60,299 bases of DNA from Calothrix sp. CSU_2_0 (lineage in GTDB: Bacteria; Cyanobacteriota; Cyanobacteriia; Cyanobacteriales; Nostocaceae). A program made the translations under genes and the position numbers. The DNA lies in assembly GCA_012034595.1 (NCBI GenBank), contig JAAUPE010000024.1, forward strand, positions 1-60,299, in the 5' to 3' direction. Below are positions 53,170 to 60,299 of this stretch, one piece after another (position 1 is the stretch's first letter; each line of letters begins with the position of its first letter). Under the pieces are notes generated by a model. It was given only the letters and a program-made list of their open reading frames with translations. It did not search any database and was not told the DNA's origin.

Positions 53170-54276
53170 GTGGCTAAACGCTTTAATAGTCTATTTGGAA
53201 AATCAAACAAAGGGATAGGTATCGAACTTGCACCACAACGAGTTAATATTGCTCGACTACGCAAGCAAGGTCAAAGCTTAAAATTAGAAGCTTTATCATC
53301 CGTACCTGTTCCCGAAGGTGTATTTGCTGATGGTCAAATTGCCGATCCTCCAGCAATGGCTCAGATTATTCAGCAGGCTTTGGCTGAAAGCAAAATAAAG
53401 GTATCTAAAGTTGCGACTGCTGTACCGGGAAGGGACTCAATCGTGCGTTTGATACCCGTACCTGCCGAACTTGATGACAAAGAACTGCGGGAGATGGTAC
53501 TCAATCATGAAGCTGGGTTGTATTTGCCCTATCCTCGCGAGGAAGCTGATGTAGATTACCAGAAGCTTGGTTACTTTGTCGATGAAGATGGCATTGAAAA
53601 AGTACAAGTTTTGCTGGTGGCAACACGCAAAGATATTACTGATACCTATGTCAGAACCTTCGAGCAGGCAGGGTTACAAATCGATGTCCTAGAGATTAAC
53701 AGTTTTGCATTGATTCGGACAATTCGCGAGCAACTGCGACAATTTGGACCACAAGAAGCTGCCGTATTAGTCGATATTGAATTCGATAGTACAGAAATTG
53801 CCATTATTGTCAATGGTGTACCGCAATTCTCGCGGACAGTACCCATTGGTACCCAACAAATGCAAATGGCACTAGCGCGAGCAATGAATTTACCTGCATC
53901 GCGAGATATGGAATTGCTCCAAGGGATGACGATTCCTTCAACTGCGATGGATGGTGGTAAGACAGGTCACACTTCAGTCAATCCCGGTGTAGCGGCAATG
54001 ATGCGGGTGTTAGGTGAACTCACCGATGAGTTGCGTCGCTCTATCGATTTTTACTTGAATCAGAGTGAAAACTTGGAGGTGGCACAAATATTATTGGCTG
54101 GTCCTGGTGGTGGATTATCACAGATGGATGAGTTCTTTACCCAAAGATTGAGTTTGCCAACTACTCAAATTGACCCTGTGAGTGCTTTGTCACTGGATAT
54201 TGATGAGGAGAAATTTCCATCAGTTCAACGTGCAGGGTTAGGGATAGTTCTTGGTTTGGGTATGCGGGAGGTATAA
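53170..54276 (+). CDS. pilM: Type IV pilus assembly protein PilM
   Basis: An actin-like cytoplasmic ATPase-fold protein, 368 residues, linking PilN to the motor. GTG start. N-terminal SNKGIGIELAPQRVNIARLRKQG is phosphate-1-like; AAVLVDIEFDSTEIAIIVNGVPQFSRTVPIG phosphate-2; and ILLAGPGGGLSQMDEFF the adenosine motif. First of pilMNOQ. Confidence 0.95.
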   Translation: MAKRFNSLFGKSNKGIGIELAPQRVNIARLRKQGQSLKLEALSSVPVPEGVFADGQIADPPAMAQIIQQALAESKIKVSKVATAVPGRDSIVRLIPVPAELDDKELREMVLNHEAGLYLPYPREEADVDYQKLGYFVDEDGIEKVQVLLVATRKDITDTYVRTFEQAGLQIDVLEINSFALIRTIREQLRQFGPQEAAVLVDIEFDSTEIAIIVNGVPQFSRTVPIGTQQMQMALARAMNLPASRDMELLQGMTIPSTAMDGGKTGHTSVNPGVAAMMRVLGELTDELRRSIDFYLNQSENLEVAQILLAGPGGGLSQMDEFFTQRLSLPTTQIDPVSALSLDIDEEKFPSVQRAGLGIVLGLGMREV

Positions 54277-54280
54277 GCAG

Positions 54281-55063
54281 GTGTACGGTTTAGACGTTAA
54301 TTTTCTAAAAGACCGTGCTACATTTCAGAGTAATTCTTCTGAAAAAAAGCGCGGACGCAAAGCACCAGTTGCAGCAGGGGATTTTACACCTCTGTTCATT
54401 GGTGGGGCAGTTGCGGCTTTTACTTTGGCATTGGTGGGAACTGGATGGTGGTTTTTGCAAGCTAAAAATGGCGAGTTAGAGCAAAATATTGCTCAACTAG
54501 AGCAAGAAAACCAAAAGCTAGAAGCCGAAATTGGGAATATTAATAAAATTCGCGCAGAGATTACCCAAGTGAAGAGCGAAACACAAGCTCTTGTGACAGT
54601 ATTCGACCAGATTCGTCCTTGGTCAGCAATGTTACAAGATGTTCGCGATCGCATTCCGGCAACGGTTCAATTAGACTCTGTGAAACAGATTACACCACCT
54701 GCACCAGCGACATCTAATGCAGATGCACCAGTTCCAGCAAATAATGCCAGTGCGATCGAGATTGCTGGTTTTAGTCGGACTTTCAACGATGTCAACGACT
54801 TTTTGGTGTCACTACAACAGTCTCGATTCCTCAAGTCTAACGAAATACGCATCACTAGCGCAGAGTTGGTTGAAGCACCCTTACCGAGCGGTGTCACTTT
54901 ACCTCAAGGGGCAAAGCTTCCAAAGGTTGTGAAATATACAATCCAGTCGAATGTGAGCGAAGTTCCCGCATCGGTATTAATGCGCGAGTTGGAACAGAAA
55001 GGCACTGTTGGGTTAGTCACTCGCATTCGTAGTTTGCAACAAACAGGAGCGCTACAACGATGA
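54281..55063 (+). CDS. pilN: Type IV pilus assembly protein PilN
   Basis: 260 residues. I start at the GTG at 54281, as the N-terminus MYGLDVNFLKDRATF contains the LDVNFLKDR motif that binds PilM; an ATG ten codons earlier adds sequence read out of the pilM frame. A membrane helix is at about 36-58, then a coiled coil (LEQNIAQLEQENQKLEAEI) and a periplasmic domain. It starts four bases after pilM. Confidence 0.92.
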   Translation: MYGLDVNFLKDRATFQSNSSEKKRGRKAPVAAGDFTPLFIGGAVAAFTLALVGTGWWFLQAKNGELEQNIAQLEQENQKLEAEIGNINKIRAEITQVKSETQALVTVFDQIRPWSAMLQDVRDRIPATVQLDSVKQITPPAPATSNADAPVPANNASAIEIAGFSRTFNDVNDFLVSLQQSRFLKSNEIRITSAELVEAPLPSGVTLPQGAKLPKVVKYTIQSNVSEVPASVLMRELEQKGTVGLVTRIRSLQQTGALQR

Positions 55064-55839
55064 CTTATAGTGAAGATTTAGATTTTGAAGGTGGAGGTTT
55101 TGAGGAAGCTGGTTCTGCCTATCCTGTTATCTTTGGTATAACCTTTACACCAAAAGTTGGTGGTATCTTAATTGGACTCGCTGGACTTGGTGGTGCTGGT
55201 TTTATCTTGATGAATATGGTGATGCCAACTTGGGAAACATTCCAACAGCAACAGGCAAAACAAACTGATTTGCAAAGTCAAATCGAGCAGAAAAAAGCCA
55301 GTATTAATCAAATTGACAAGGTTAAAGAAGAGTTAGCTAAAGCGAAAGTCCAACAGGGTCAAGTTTTGGGACTATTTTCTAATGAAAAAACCTTGGATAC
55401 ATTGTTGCTAGACTTAAATCGCTTGGTTGAATCTGGTAATGACTTGCTGCCAGCGAATGCAGTCAAATCTAAGATGAAGAAGTATACCCCTGATGCTCAA
55501 AAGTCAGAAATTATTACTGATAGTTCTTTTGGGGCGTTAGTTAATGGTAAATTGAAACGTAGTAAAGTAAACATCGAATTGACTGGAACTTACGAGCAAA
55601 CACAGTCGATTCTTCGCAATATTGAGCGTTTGCAGCCATTGTTAATTGTCAAAGATTACCAATCCACACTGACGCAAGAAACGGCAACAGATGCATTGGG
55701 TAAACCGATACGTAAAATTGGACCCGTCTCGATTACTACAGGTTTCCAACTACAGGCATTAATGCCACTGACACCAGAGGAATTAGCCGCACAGGTTAAA
55801 CCAGCGACTCCTGCTGATGGTGCTGCGGCTCCGAAGTAA
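55060..55839 (+). CDS. pilO: Type IV pilus assembly protein PilO
   Basis: 259 residues. One membrane helix (about 29-51), a coiled coil (QAKQTDLQSQIEQKKASINQIDKVKEELAKAK) and a ferredoxin-like periplasmic domain. It overlaps pilN by ATGA, so is translationally coupled. Works with PilN and PilQ as the alignment subcomplex. Confidence 0.92.
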   Translation: MTYSEDLDFEGGGFEEAGSAYPVIFGITFTPKVGGILIGLAGLGGAGFILMNMVMPTWETFQQQQAKQTDLQSQIEQKKASINQIDKVKEELAKAKVQQGQVLGLFSNEKTLDTLLLDLNRLVESGNDLLPANAVKSKMKKYTPDAQKSEIITDSSFGALVNGKLKRSKVNIELTGTYEQTQSILRNIERLQPLLIVKDYQSTLTQETATDALGKPIRKIGPVSITTGFQLQALMPLTPEELAAQVKPATPADGAAAPK

Positions 55840-55844
55840 ATAGG

Positions 55845-56045
55845 GAATGGGGCATTGGGAATGGGGCATTGGGCATTGGGCATTGGGAATGGGGAAAGAG
55901 CATTTATTAATAGTTTTTGATTCTTAATTTCTAACTTTTAATTTTTAACTCTTAACTCTTAACTCCTAACTCCTAACTCCTAACTTTTAATTCCTAACTC
56001 CTAACTTTTAACTTCTAACTCCTAGCTCCTAACTCCTAACTCTTA
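55845..56045. repeat. Heptamer arrays between pilO and pilQ
   Basis: GGGCATT/GGGAATG units at about 55845-55895, then CTAACTC/CTAACTT units at about 55930-56045. They fill most of the 361-base gap and interrupt an otherwise tight pil operon. Confidence 0.85.
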
Positions 56046-56200
56046 CTCCGTACTTATTACTTATTCGGTGTAAGTTGTGGGAAACCGGGAAAGGTTCGGT
56101 TAAATTTAAGTTCAATTTGTTGCAGCAAATTGATAGTGAATTCAAAAGTAATAATCAAGATTACACAAACTTTTAGTCGATTTCAGGTGAGGAATGAACT

Positions 56201-58597
56201 GTGAAACAAATTCACGGTAATGGCTTTATTGTTGGTGCTACAGCAGCTATATTGGTTGCACAAATCGGACAACCAGTTTGGGCGCAAACGACTCAAATTA
56301 CGGGCGTGAAGCTCAACCAAGTTGATGGTAAAGTCAACCTGGTTTTAGACGCTTCCGCAGGCGATCGCGCCCAAGTTTTCACTACCAAGCGCGGCAACGC
56401 TTTAGTAGCTGATATTATCAATACGCAACTACGTTTACCAGAAGGTAATAGCTTTCGTCAAGATAATCCCGGTCCCGGTATTTCTTCGATCGCAATTAAT
56501 CAACTCGATTCCAATAGTGTTCGGGTTGTAGTTACTGGTAACAAAGGTACACCCAATACCCAACCTGTGGTACGGGGACGGGATGGGTTGACCATTAGTT
56601 TTCTCGAAGGTGACGGCACTGTAGCCGCAGTACCAGAACCCTCAGTACCGACTGCTCCACCAACTGGTATCAGCCAGCAACCAGCACCAGCAGAGGGTCC
56701 AGGACAGCCGAATAATGCTGCACCGCCATTTTTGCCCCGTGCTGTGGCTCCACCAGTGGGTGATATTGCAATTTCTGCGATCGATGCTTCTCCGAGTGTG
56801 ATTGATTTGGGTACGCAAGAACGAGTACCCCGGTTAGTATTGCGGGATGCTCCTGTGCGTGAGGTGCTTTCGTTGCTGGCTCGTGCGGCAAATATGAACT
56901 TGGCTTATTCATCGATTGACCCGACGGCTCAAGGTGGACAACCTGCGGCAGGAGTTCCAGGTGATGGGTTAAAGGTATCTCTGGATATTCAAAATGAGCC
57001 AGTACAGGATGTCTTTAATTACGTTTTGCGTTTGAGTGGGTTGGAAGCTAGTCGTAGTGGACGTACAGTTTTCGTTGGTCCTAGACTGCCAAATTCCAGC
57101 CGTGATGTTGTCATGCGGAACCTGCGACTCAACCAAGTTAATGTGGGTGTTGCTCTAAACTTTTTAGTGGGATTAGGTGCAGAAAGTTCGATTACCCGCG
57201 AACGTCTTGTTACTAGTGTGAATGCTGTACCTGTCGGTGGTGCTGCAAATGCTGCTGTTACCCAAACTCAGACTACCACTGAGAGTAAAGTCGAAACCCA
57301 GCGTGTAGAATTCAAAGATTCAGTACCACTTCTCCGAGGTTTACAAGTATCTGGAGACGAGCGTAGCAACTCTGTAACTTTGATTGGTACTCCAAAGGCA
57401 GTTGAAATGGCGATGATGCAACTATCACAGCTAGATATTCGTCGCCGTCAAGTTGCTGTTAATGTCAAAATTATTGACGTTAACTTGCTAAATACAAAAG
57501 ACCTCAATACGAGTTTTTCCTTCGGTGTCGGAAACAACTATTTTGTCAATGATGGTGGAGCTGCATCTCTTAACTTTGGTGGTGCTAGACCAGCAAAACG
57601 TGGAGAGTTAGAAAATAGTTTAACTAGCACTCCGACTATAGATAATCCCTATGCGGATGCTGCACCATTATTTAATGCAAATGGTACATTTACTGTACCG
57701 AATGGTGGTTCTGGCTTGAGAGTGACACAAGATGGTCAGGTAACAACAAATATTCCTGGAGATGCAACTTTTCTTAGCCCAATTTCTCCAACTACTAATA
57801 GTCCAACAAATCCTGGTTTGACTGGATTTACACCAGGAACACCTGATACAGTAACGACTACAACAGACGAAAATGGAAGAAGAACTTCGACTTTCGCTGA
57901 AGGAACTCGTGCAACGGCTGAATTTGGATTACCATCTTTGTACCAATTTCCTAAGCGTTTTCTTGCTAGCTTACAATCTCAAGTTACTAATGGGAATGCA
58001 AAAATTTTAACTGACCCAACTTTAACGGTACAAGAGGGAGAAGAAGCTCAAGTTAAGCTAACAGCAGAAGTTTACGGGGGAATTGAGGTTACATCAGGTA
58101 GTGCTTCAACTTCTTCAAACGGTTCTGGAGCTTTCACTAGAAAACCAATAATCAAAGATGCAGGTTTAACTTTAGCGGTTAAAGTTGACCGTATTGACGA
58201 TAATGGCTTTGTCTCTTTATCTGTTTCTCCTACTGTTTCTGCACCAAGTAATTCAGTACCAACTCCTGGAGATGGAAATATTACCTTGTTGTCGCAAAGA
58301 AGTCTTAGATCGGGACAAATTCGCTTGAGAGATGGTCAAACATTAATCTTGTCTGGTATTATTCAGGATTCTGAACGAGTAAGTGTATCGAAAGTCCCAA
58401 TTTTAGGTGATATACCGCTTTTAGGTTCTTTGTTCAGAAAAACAAATAAAGCAAATCAACGTAATGAGGTGATTGTTCTGCTGACTCCTCAAGTTATGGA
58501 TGATTCAGAGCGTTCTTCTTACGGCTACAACTACAACCCCAGCCCGGAAGTACGGCAAATGCTCGAACGTCGCGGTTTACAAGTACCGAGGAAGTAG
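56201..58597 (+). CDS. pilQ: Type IV pilus secretin PilQ
   Basis: 798 residues. GTG start, signal peptide (about 1-29, ending VWAQ), an AMIN domain (about 30-125) that binds peptidoglycan, a Pro-rich linker, STN (RDAPVREVLSLLARAANMNL) and N1/NolW modules, then the secretin barrel with KRFLASLQSQVTNGNAKILTDPTLTVQEGEEA and LSGIIQDSERVSVSKVPILGDIPLLGSLFR. It forms the outer-membrane channel. Gly/Thr-rich insertions (about 440-560) enlarge it beyond the usual size. Confidence 0.95.
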   Translation: MKQIHGNGFIVGATAAILVAQIGQPVWAQTTQITGVKLNQVDGKVNLVLDASAGDRAQVFTTKRGNALVADIINTQLRLPEGNSFRQDNPGPGISSIAINQLDSNSVRVVVTGNKGTPNTQPVVRGRDGLTISFLEGDGTVAAVPEPSVPTAPPTGISQQPAPAEGPGQPNNAAPPFLPRAVAPPVGDIAISAIDASPSVIDLGTQERVPRLVLRDAPVREVLSLLARAANMNLAYSSIDPTAQGGQPAAGVPGDGLKVSLDIQNEPVQDVFNYVLRLSGLEASRSGRTVFVGPRLPNSSRDVVMRNLRLNQVNVGVALNFLVGLGAESSITRERLVTSVNAVPVGGAANAAVTQTQTTTESKVETQRVEFKDSVPLLRGLQVSGDERSNSVTLIGTPKAVEMAMMQLSQLDIRRRQVAVNVKIIDVNLLNTKDLNTSFSFGVGNNYFVNDGGAASLNFGGARPAKRGELENSLTSTPTIDNPYADAAPLFNANGTFTVPNGGSGLRVTQDGQVTTNIPGDATFLSPISPTTNSPTNPGLTGFTPGTPDTVTTTTDENGRRTSTFAEGTRATAEFGLPSLYQFPKRFLASLQSQVTNGNAKILTDPTLTVQEGEEAQVKLTAEVYGGIEVTSGSASTSSNGSGAFTRKPIIKDAGLTLAVKVDRIDDNGFVSLSVSPTVSAPSNSVPTPGDGNITLLSQRSLRSGQIRLRDGQTLILSGIIQDSERVSVSKVPILGDIPLLGSLFRKTNKANQRNEVIVLLTPQVMDDSERSSYGYNYNPSPEVRQMLERRGLQVPRK

Positions 58598-58620
58598 TTC
58601 GGGTTTTCGCGAGTTAATCT

Positions 58621-58708
58621 GGGCGAACAGCCGTTCGCCCCTACCGGAATGTCGCGGCGTGTATAAATTTATTGTAGGGGTGAAGGGTTCTTCACCCTTA
58701 TTTTATTT
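58621..58708 (+). terminator. Two hairpins downstream of pilQ
   Basis: GGGCGAAC/GTTCGCCC at 58621-58640 and GGGTGAA/TTCACCC at 58678-58697, the second followed by TTATTTTATTT. The first matches a common dispersed repeat of cyanobacteria; the second looks like the real terminator. Confidence 0.6.
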
Positions 58709-58871
58709 GCCTTTATTTTGTTTGATTGTCATACCACAAAATGGTAAATTTGCAAATGATTTTACAATCGTGCGATCGCGTTTTGATAGATAAATTTTGT
58801 AGAGGTGCGATCTTAATAAAAAATGGGCAGACAAGAAATGCCCACCCATCTAAGATAAAATTAACAAAATC

Positions 58872-59273
58872 CTACTTGTTCGATGCAGGTTCTAACTTAA
58901 AAATTGTTGAGCCTGGTTGATTACTGGGTTGGACGTTTCCTTGTTGCATTCGCTGCCGTTGTCTGGCAAAAAATGATGATGTTGCTTCGTCGAGTTGCTG
59001 ACGCTGTTCGTTTGCAGCATCTGGATTGTAACTACCAATGCCTAATTGGGCATTATGGAGTAGTTGAAACATGCTGAAGCCATTTTGTTCGACACCTTGG
59101 TTAAATGGATCGTTAGCGTTGGGTTGGTCGTAGTTTTGCGGGTTTGTCACTTGTGCCATGCTTTTTTGTGGCACTACAGCAGTTGCGAAACCTAAACCGA
59201 ATGCGATAAGCGAAGCATAACGCCAAGGGCGTATCGCAATTCCCAAAGAACGTCCCAAAGAACGGATTTTCAT
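58872..59273 (-). CDS. Exported hypothetical protein, Gln/Asn-rich
   Basis: I start at the ATG at 59273 (MKIRSLGRSLGIAIRPWRYA); one five codons upstream is possible. A signal peptide with basic region and hydrophobic ASLIAFGLGFATAVV is cleaved probably after SMAQ. The mature 90 residues are rich in Gln, Asn and Arg (FFARQRQRMQQGNVQPSNQPG). No known family. It is convergent with pilQ. Confidence 0.6.
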   Translation of the reverse strand: MKIRSLGRSLGIAIRPWRYASLIAFGLGFATAVVPQKSMAQVTNPQNYDQPNANDPFNQGVEQNGFSMFQLLHNAQLGIGSYNPDAANEQRQQLDEATSSFFARQRQRMQQGNVQPSNQPGSTIFKLEPASNK

Positions 59274-59341
59274 ACATTTGCCCCTCAAACACTCTAAATT
59301 GAAATTTTTTACTATTCTAAGTAATAATGATTGTTGATACG

Positions 59342-60253
59342 CTAAGAAAGTGTCTTGCGTAAGCGTGGTTGAATGCTAATTAATGCTACAGCAGCAAAAC
59401 CAATCAGCACTAACAACGCACCTCCAAAGCTAACATCACCCCAAAACGATCGCATTACAATACTATTCAAATTCCAATCGCTATGGGTATATAAATAGCG
59501 AATCGGTTCGATCGCATAGCTGAGGGGGTTTATTGTAGCGACAACTTGCAACCAATGGGGCATAAATGCTAGGGGAGCTAATGCAGTACTGGCAAAGAGC
59601 ATGGGCAGGGTACTGACGAAAATCACGGCAATGAGTTCGATATGTCCCGGTAAGGTAAACGCTAAACCCAAACTCAAAGCTGTTACACCCAAGGCTAATG
59701 CAAACACAATCAGGGTAATAGTTGCTAATCCTGCCGCATCGGGTAAACCTGCACCCAGAAATGCCGCAGCTCCTACAATTACGGCAGCTTGCAGCAAGCT
59801 TTGGCTAATAATAAATATTGCTGATGCAAATACAATCGAAAACCGCGATGCTAAGGGTGCGACTAATAGTCGATTTAGAAAACCAAACTCGCGATCGAAC
59901 ATGATCGGCAATCCGGCGTTTAAGGCTCCGGCAAAGGCTGTAAATACAATGACACCAGCCGCTAAAAATTGACCGTAATTTGTCGTATTGCCAAAAATGC
60001 CTTTTGGTGCATTCTGAAATAATGCGCCGAATAAGACTAACCACATTACAGGTTGAATTATTCCCGCAAGTAAGGTTGAGGGACGACGTTGTAATTGAAT
60101 AAATAACCGTTTTGTTAGTGCTAGGGTTTCTTGAATGGTTTCAGCTAAAAAGTTAGATGGAGCGGCATCTTGATAAAGCTGTGGTGATGCGGCTTGTTGC
60201 CAGTTTATATCTGATTTTTGGTCTGATTTTGGAGGTGTTAAGGTATTACTCAT
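59342..60253 (-). CDS. ABC-2 type transporter permease (DrrB-like)
   Basis: 303 residues. N-terminal cytoplasmic region, then about six hydrophobic segments between 64 and 290, and the FDREFGFLNRLLVAPLASRFSIVFA signature of the ABC-2 family. Its ATPase partner would be expected upstream, beyond the window end. Export of lipid, polysaccharide or drug cannot be told apart. Confidence 0.85.
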   Translation of the reverse strand: MSNTLTPPKSDQKSDINWQQAASPQLYQDAAPSNFLAETIQETLALTKRLFIQLQRRPSTLLAGIIQPVMWLVLFGALFQNAPKGIFGNTTNYGQFLAAGVIVFTAFAGALNAGLPIMFDREFGFLNRLLVAPLASRFSIVFASAIFIISQSLLQAAVIVGAAAFLGAGLPDAAGLATITLIVFALALGVTALSLGLAFTLPGHIELIAVIFVSTLPMLFASTALAPLAFMPHWLQVVATINPLSYAIEPIRYLYTHSDWNLNSIVMRSFWGDVSFGGALLVLIGFAAVALISIQPRLRKTLS

Positions 60254-60271
60254 AGTTATTTTTTAGGGAAA

Positions 60272-60299
60272 TGGGGATTGGGGATTGGGGATTGGGGAC
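60272..60299. repeat. GGGGATT heptamer array at the window edge
   Basis: Three to four units of GGGGATT immediately upstream of the ABC-2 permease; runs off the window. Confidence 0.85.

Noticed and set aside
54251-54280. Longer PilN starting at 54251
   Set aside because: The added ten residues are pilM sequence read in another frame; the PilM-binding LDVNFLKDR motif begins right after the GTG at 54281.

Overview
The window is about 60.3 kb of chromosome from a filamentous, most likely heterocyst-type (Nostocales) cyanobacterium. The evidence is photosystem II genes (psbY, a PAM68 gene), Ycf35, a short CphA2-type cyanophycin synthetase, many cyanobacteria-only families (DUF3727, DUF3038/DUF4335, DUF1823, TIGR02652, DUF2997), dense GCGATCGC (HIP1) palindromes, and heptanucleotide tandem repeats (STRR type) in most intergenic gaps. 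I cannot name the genus. There is no rRNA, recognisable tRNA, CRISPR array, complete insertion sequence or prophage. This is core chromosome with small accessory patches.

Layout. 1-5.7 kb: proB (cut by the window edge), yqeG-type phosphatase, mltG, DUF3727, ruvX and a GNAT gene, all on the minus strand. 6-7.3 kb: a small unknown gene with its own terminator and an alpha/beta hydrolase. 7.4-13.8 kb: grpE-dnaK-dnaJ, with dnaJ-tusA-rsgA overlapping. 14-18.8 kb: pilB-pilT-pilC on the plus strand, then two unknown genes. 20.8-26.5 kb: a saccharopine dehydrogenase-like oxidoreductase, a DUF2997-Ycf35-ferredoxin cluster and the DUF3038-DUF4335 pair. 27-31.2 kb: mutS2, a Uma2 nuclease and a DUF433/DUF5615 toxin-antitoxin pair. 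31.3-38 kb: tyrA, a pentapeptide-repeat gene, DUF1517, a lipoprotein, DAHP synthase, PAM68 and rpsO. 38.2-41.7 kb: a cyanophycin locus (decayed cyanophycinase, small ORF, CphA2). 41.9-48.5 kb: DUF1823, map, a cupredoxin, a fused M16 peptidase, a VOC protein and TIGR02652. 49-52.9 kb: gamma carbonic anhydrase, psbY, folC and a sugar-binding lipoprotein. 53.2-58.6 kb: pilM-pilN-pilO-pilQ. The end holds an exported protein and an ABC-2 permease.

The two pil clusters together encode the motor (PilB, PilT), platform (PilC), alignment complex (PilM, N, O) and secretin (PilQ) of one type IV pilus; pilins and the prepilin peptidase are not here. DAHP synthase and arogenate/prephenate dehydrogenase are the first and a late step of tyrosine synthesis.

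The most notable observations are: (i) seven tandem heptamers inside the mutS2 reading frame between the ATPase motifs, in a place where copy-number change would shift frame; (ii) a pentapeptide-repeat gene whose conserved-looking C-terminus lies in the -1 frame behind a six-A run; (iii) a cyanophycin locus where the synthetase is the short CphA2 form and the cyanophycinase has lost its catalytic middle; (iv) a two-copy palindromic element with compensating stem changes; and (v) a possible 97-nt structured RNA between dnaJ and dnaK. I found no clearly new multi-gene system.
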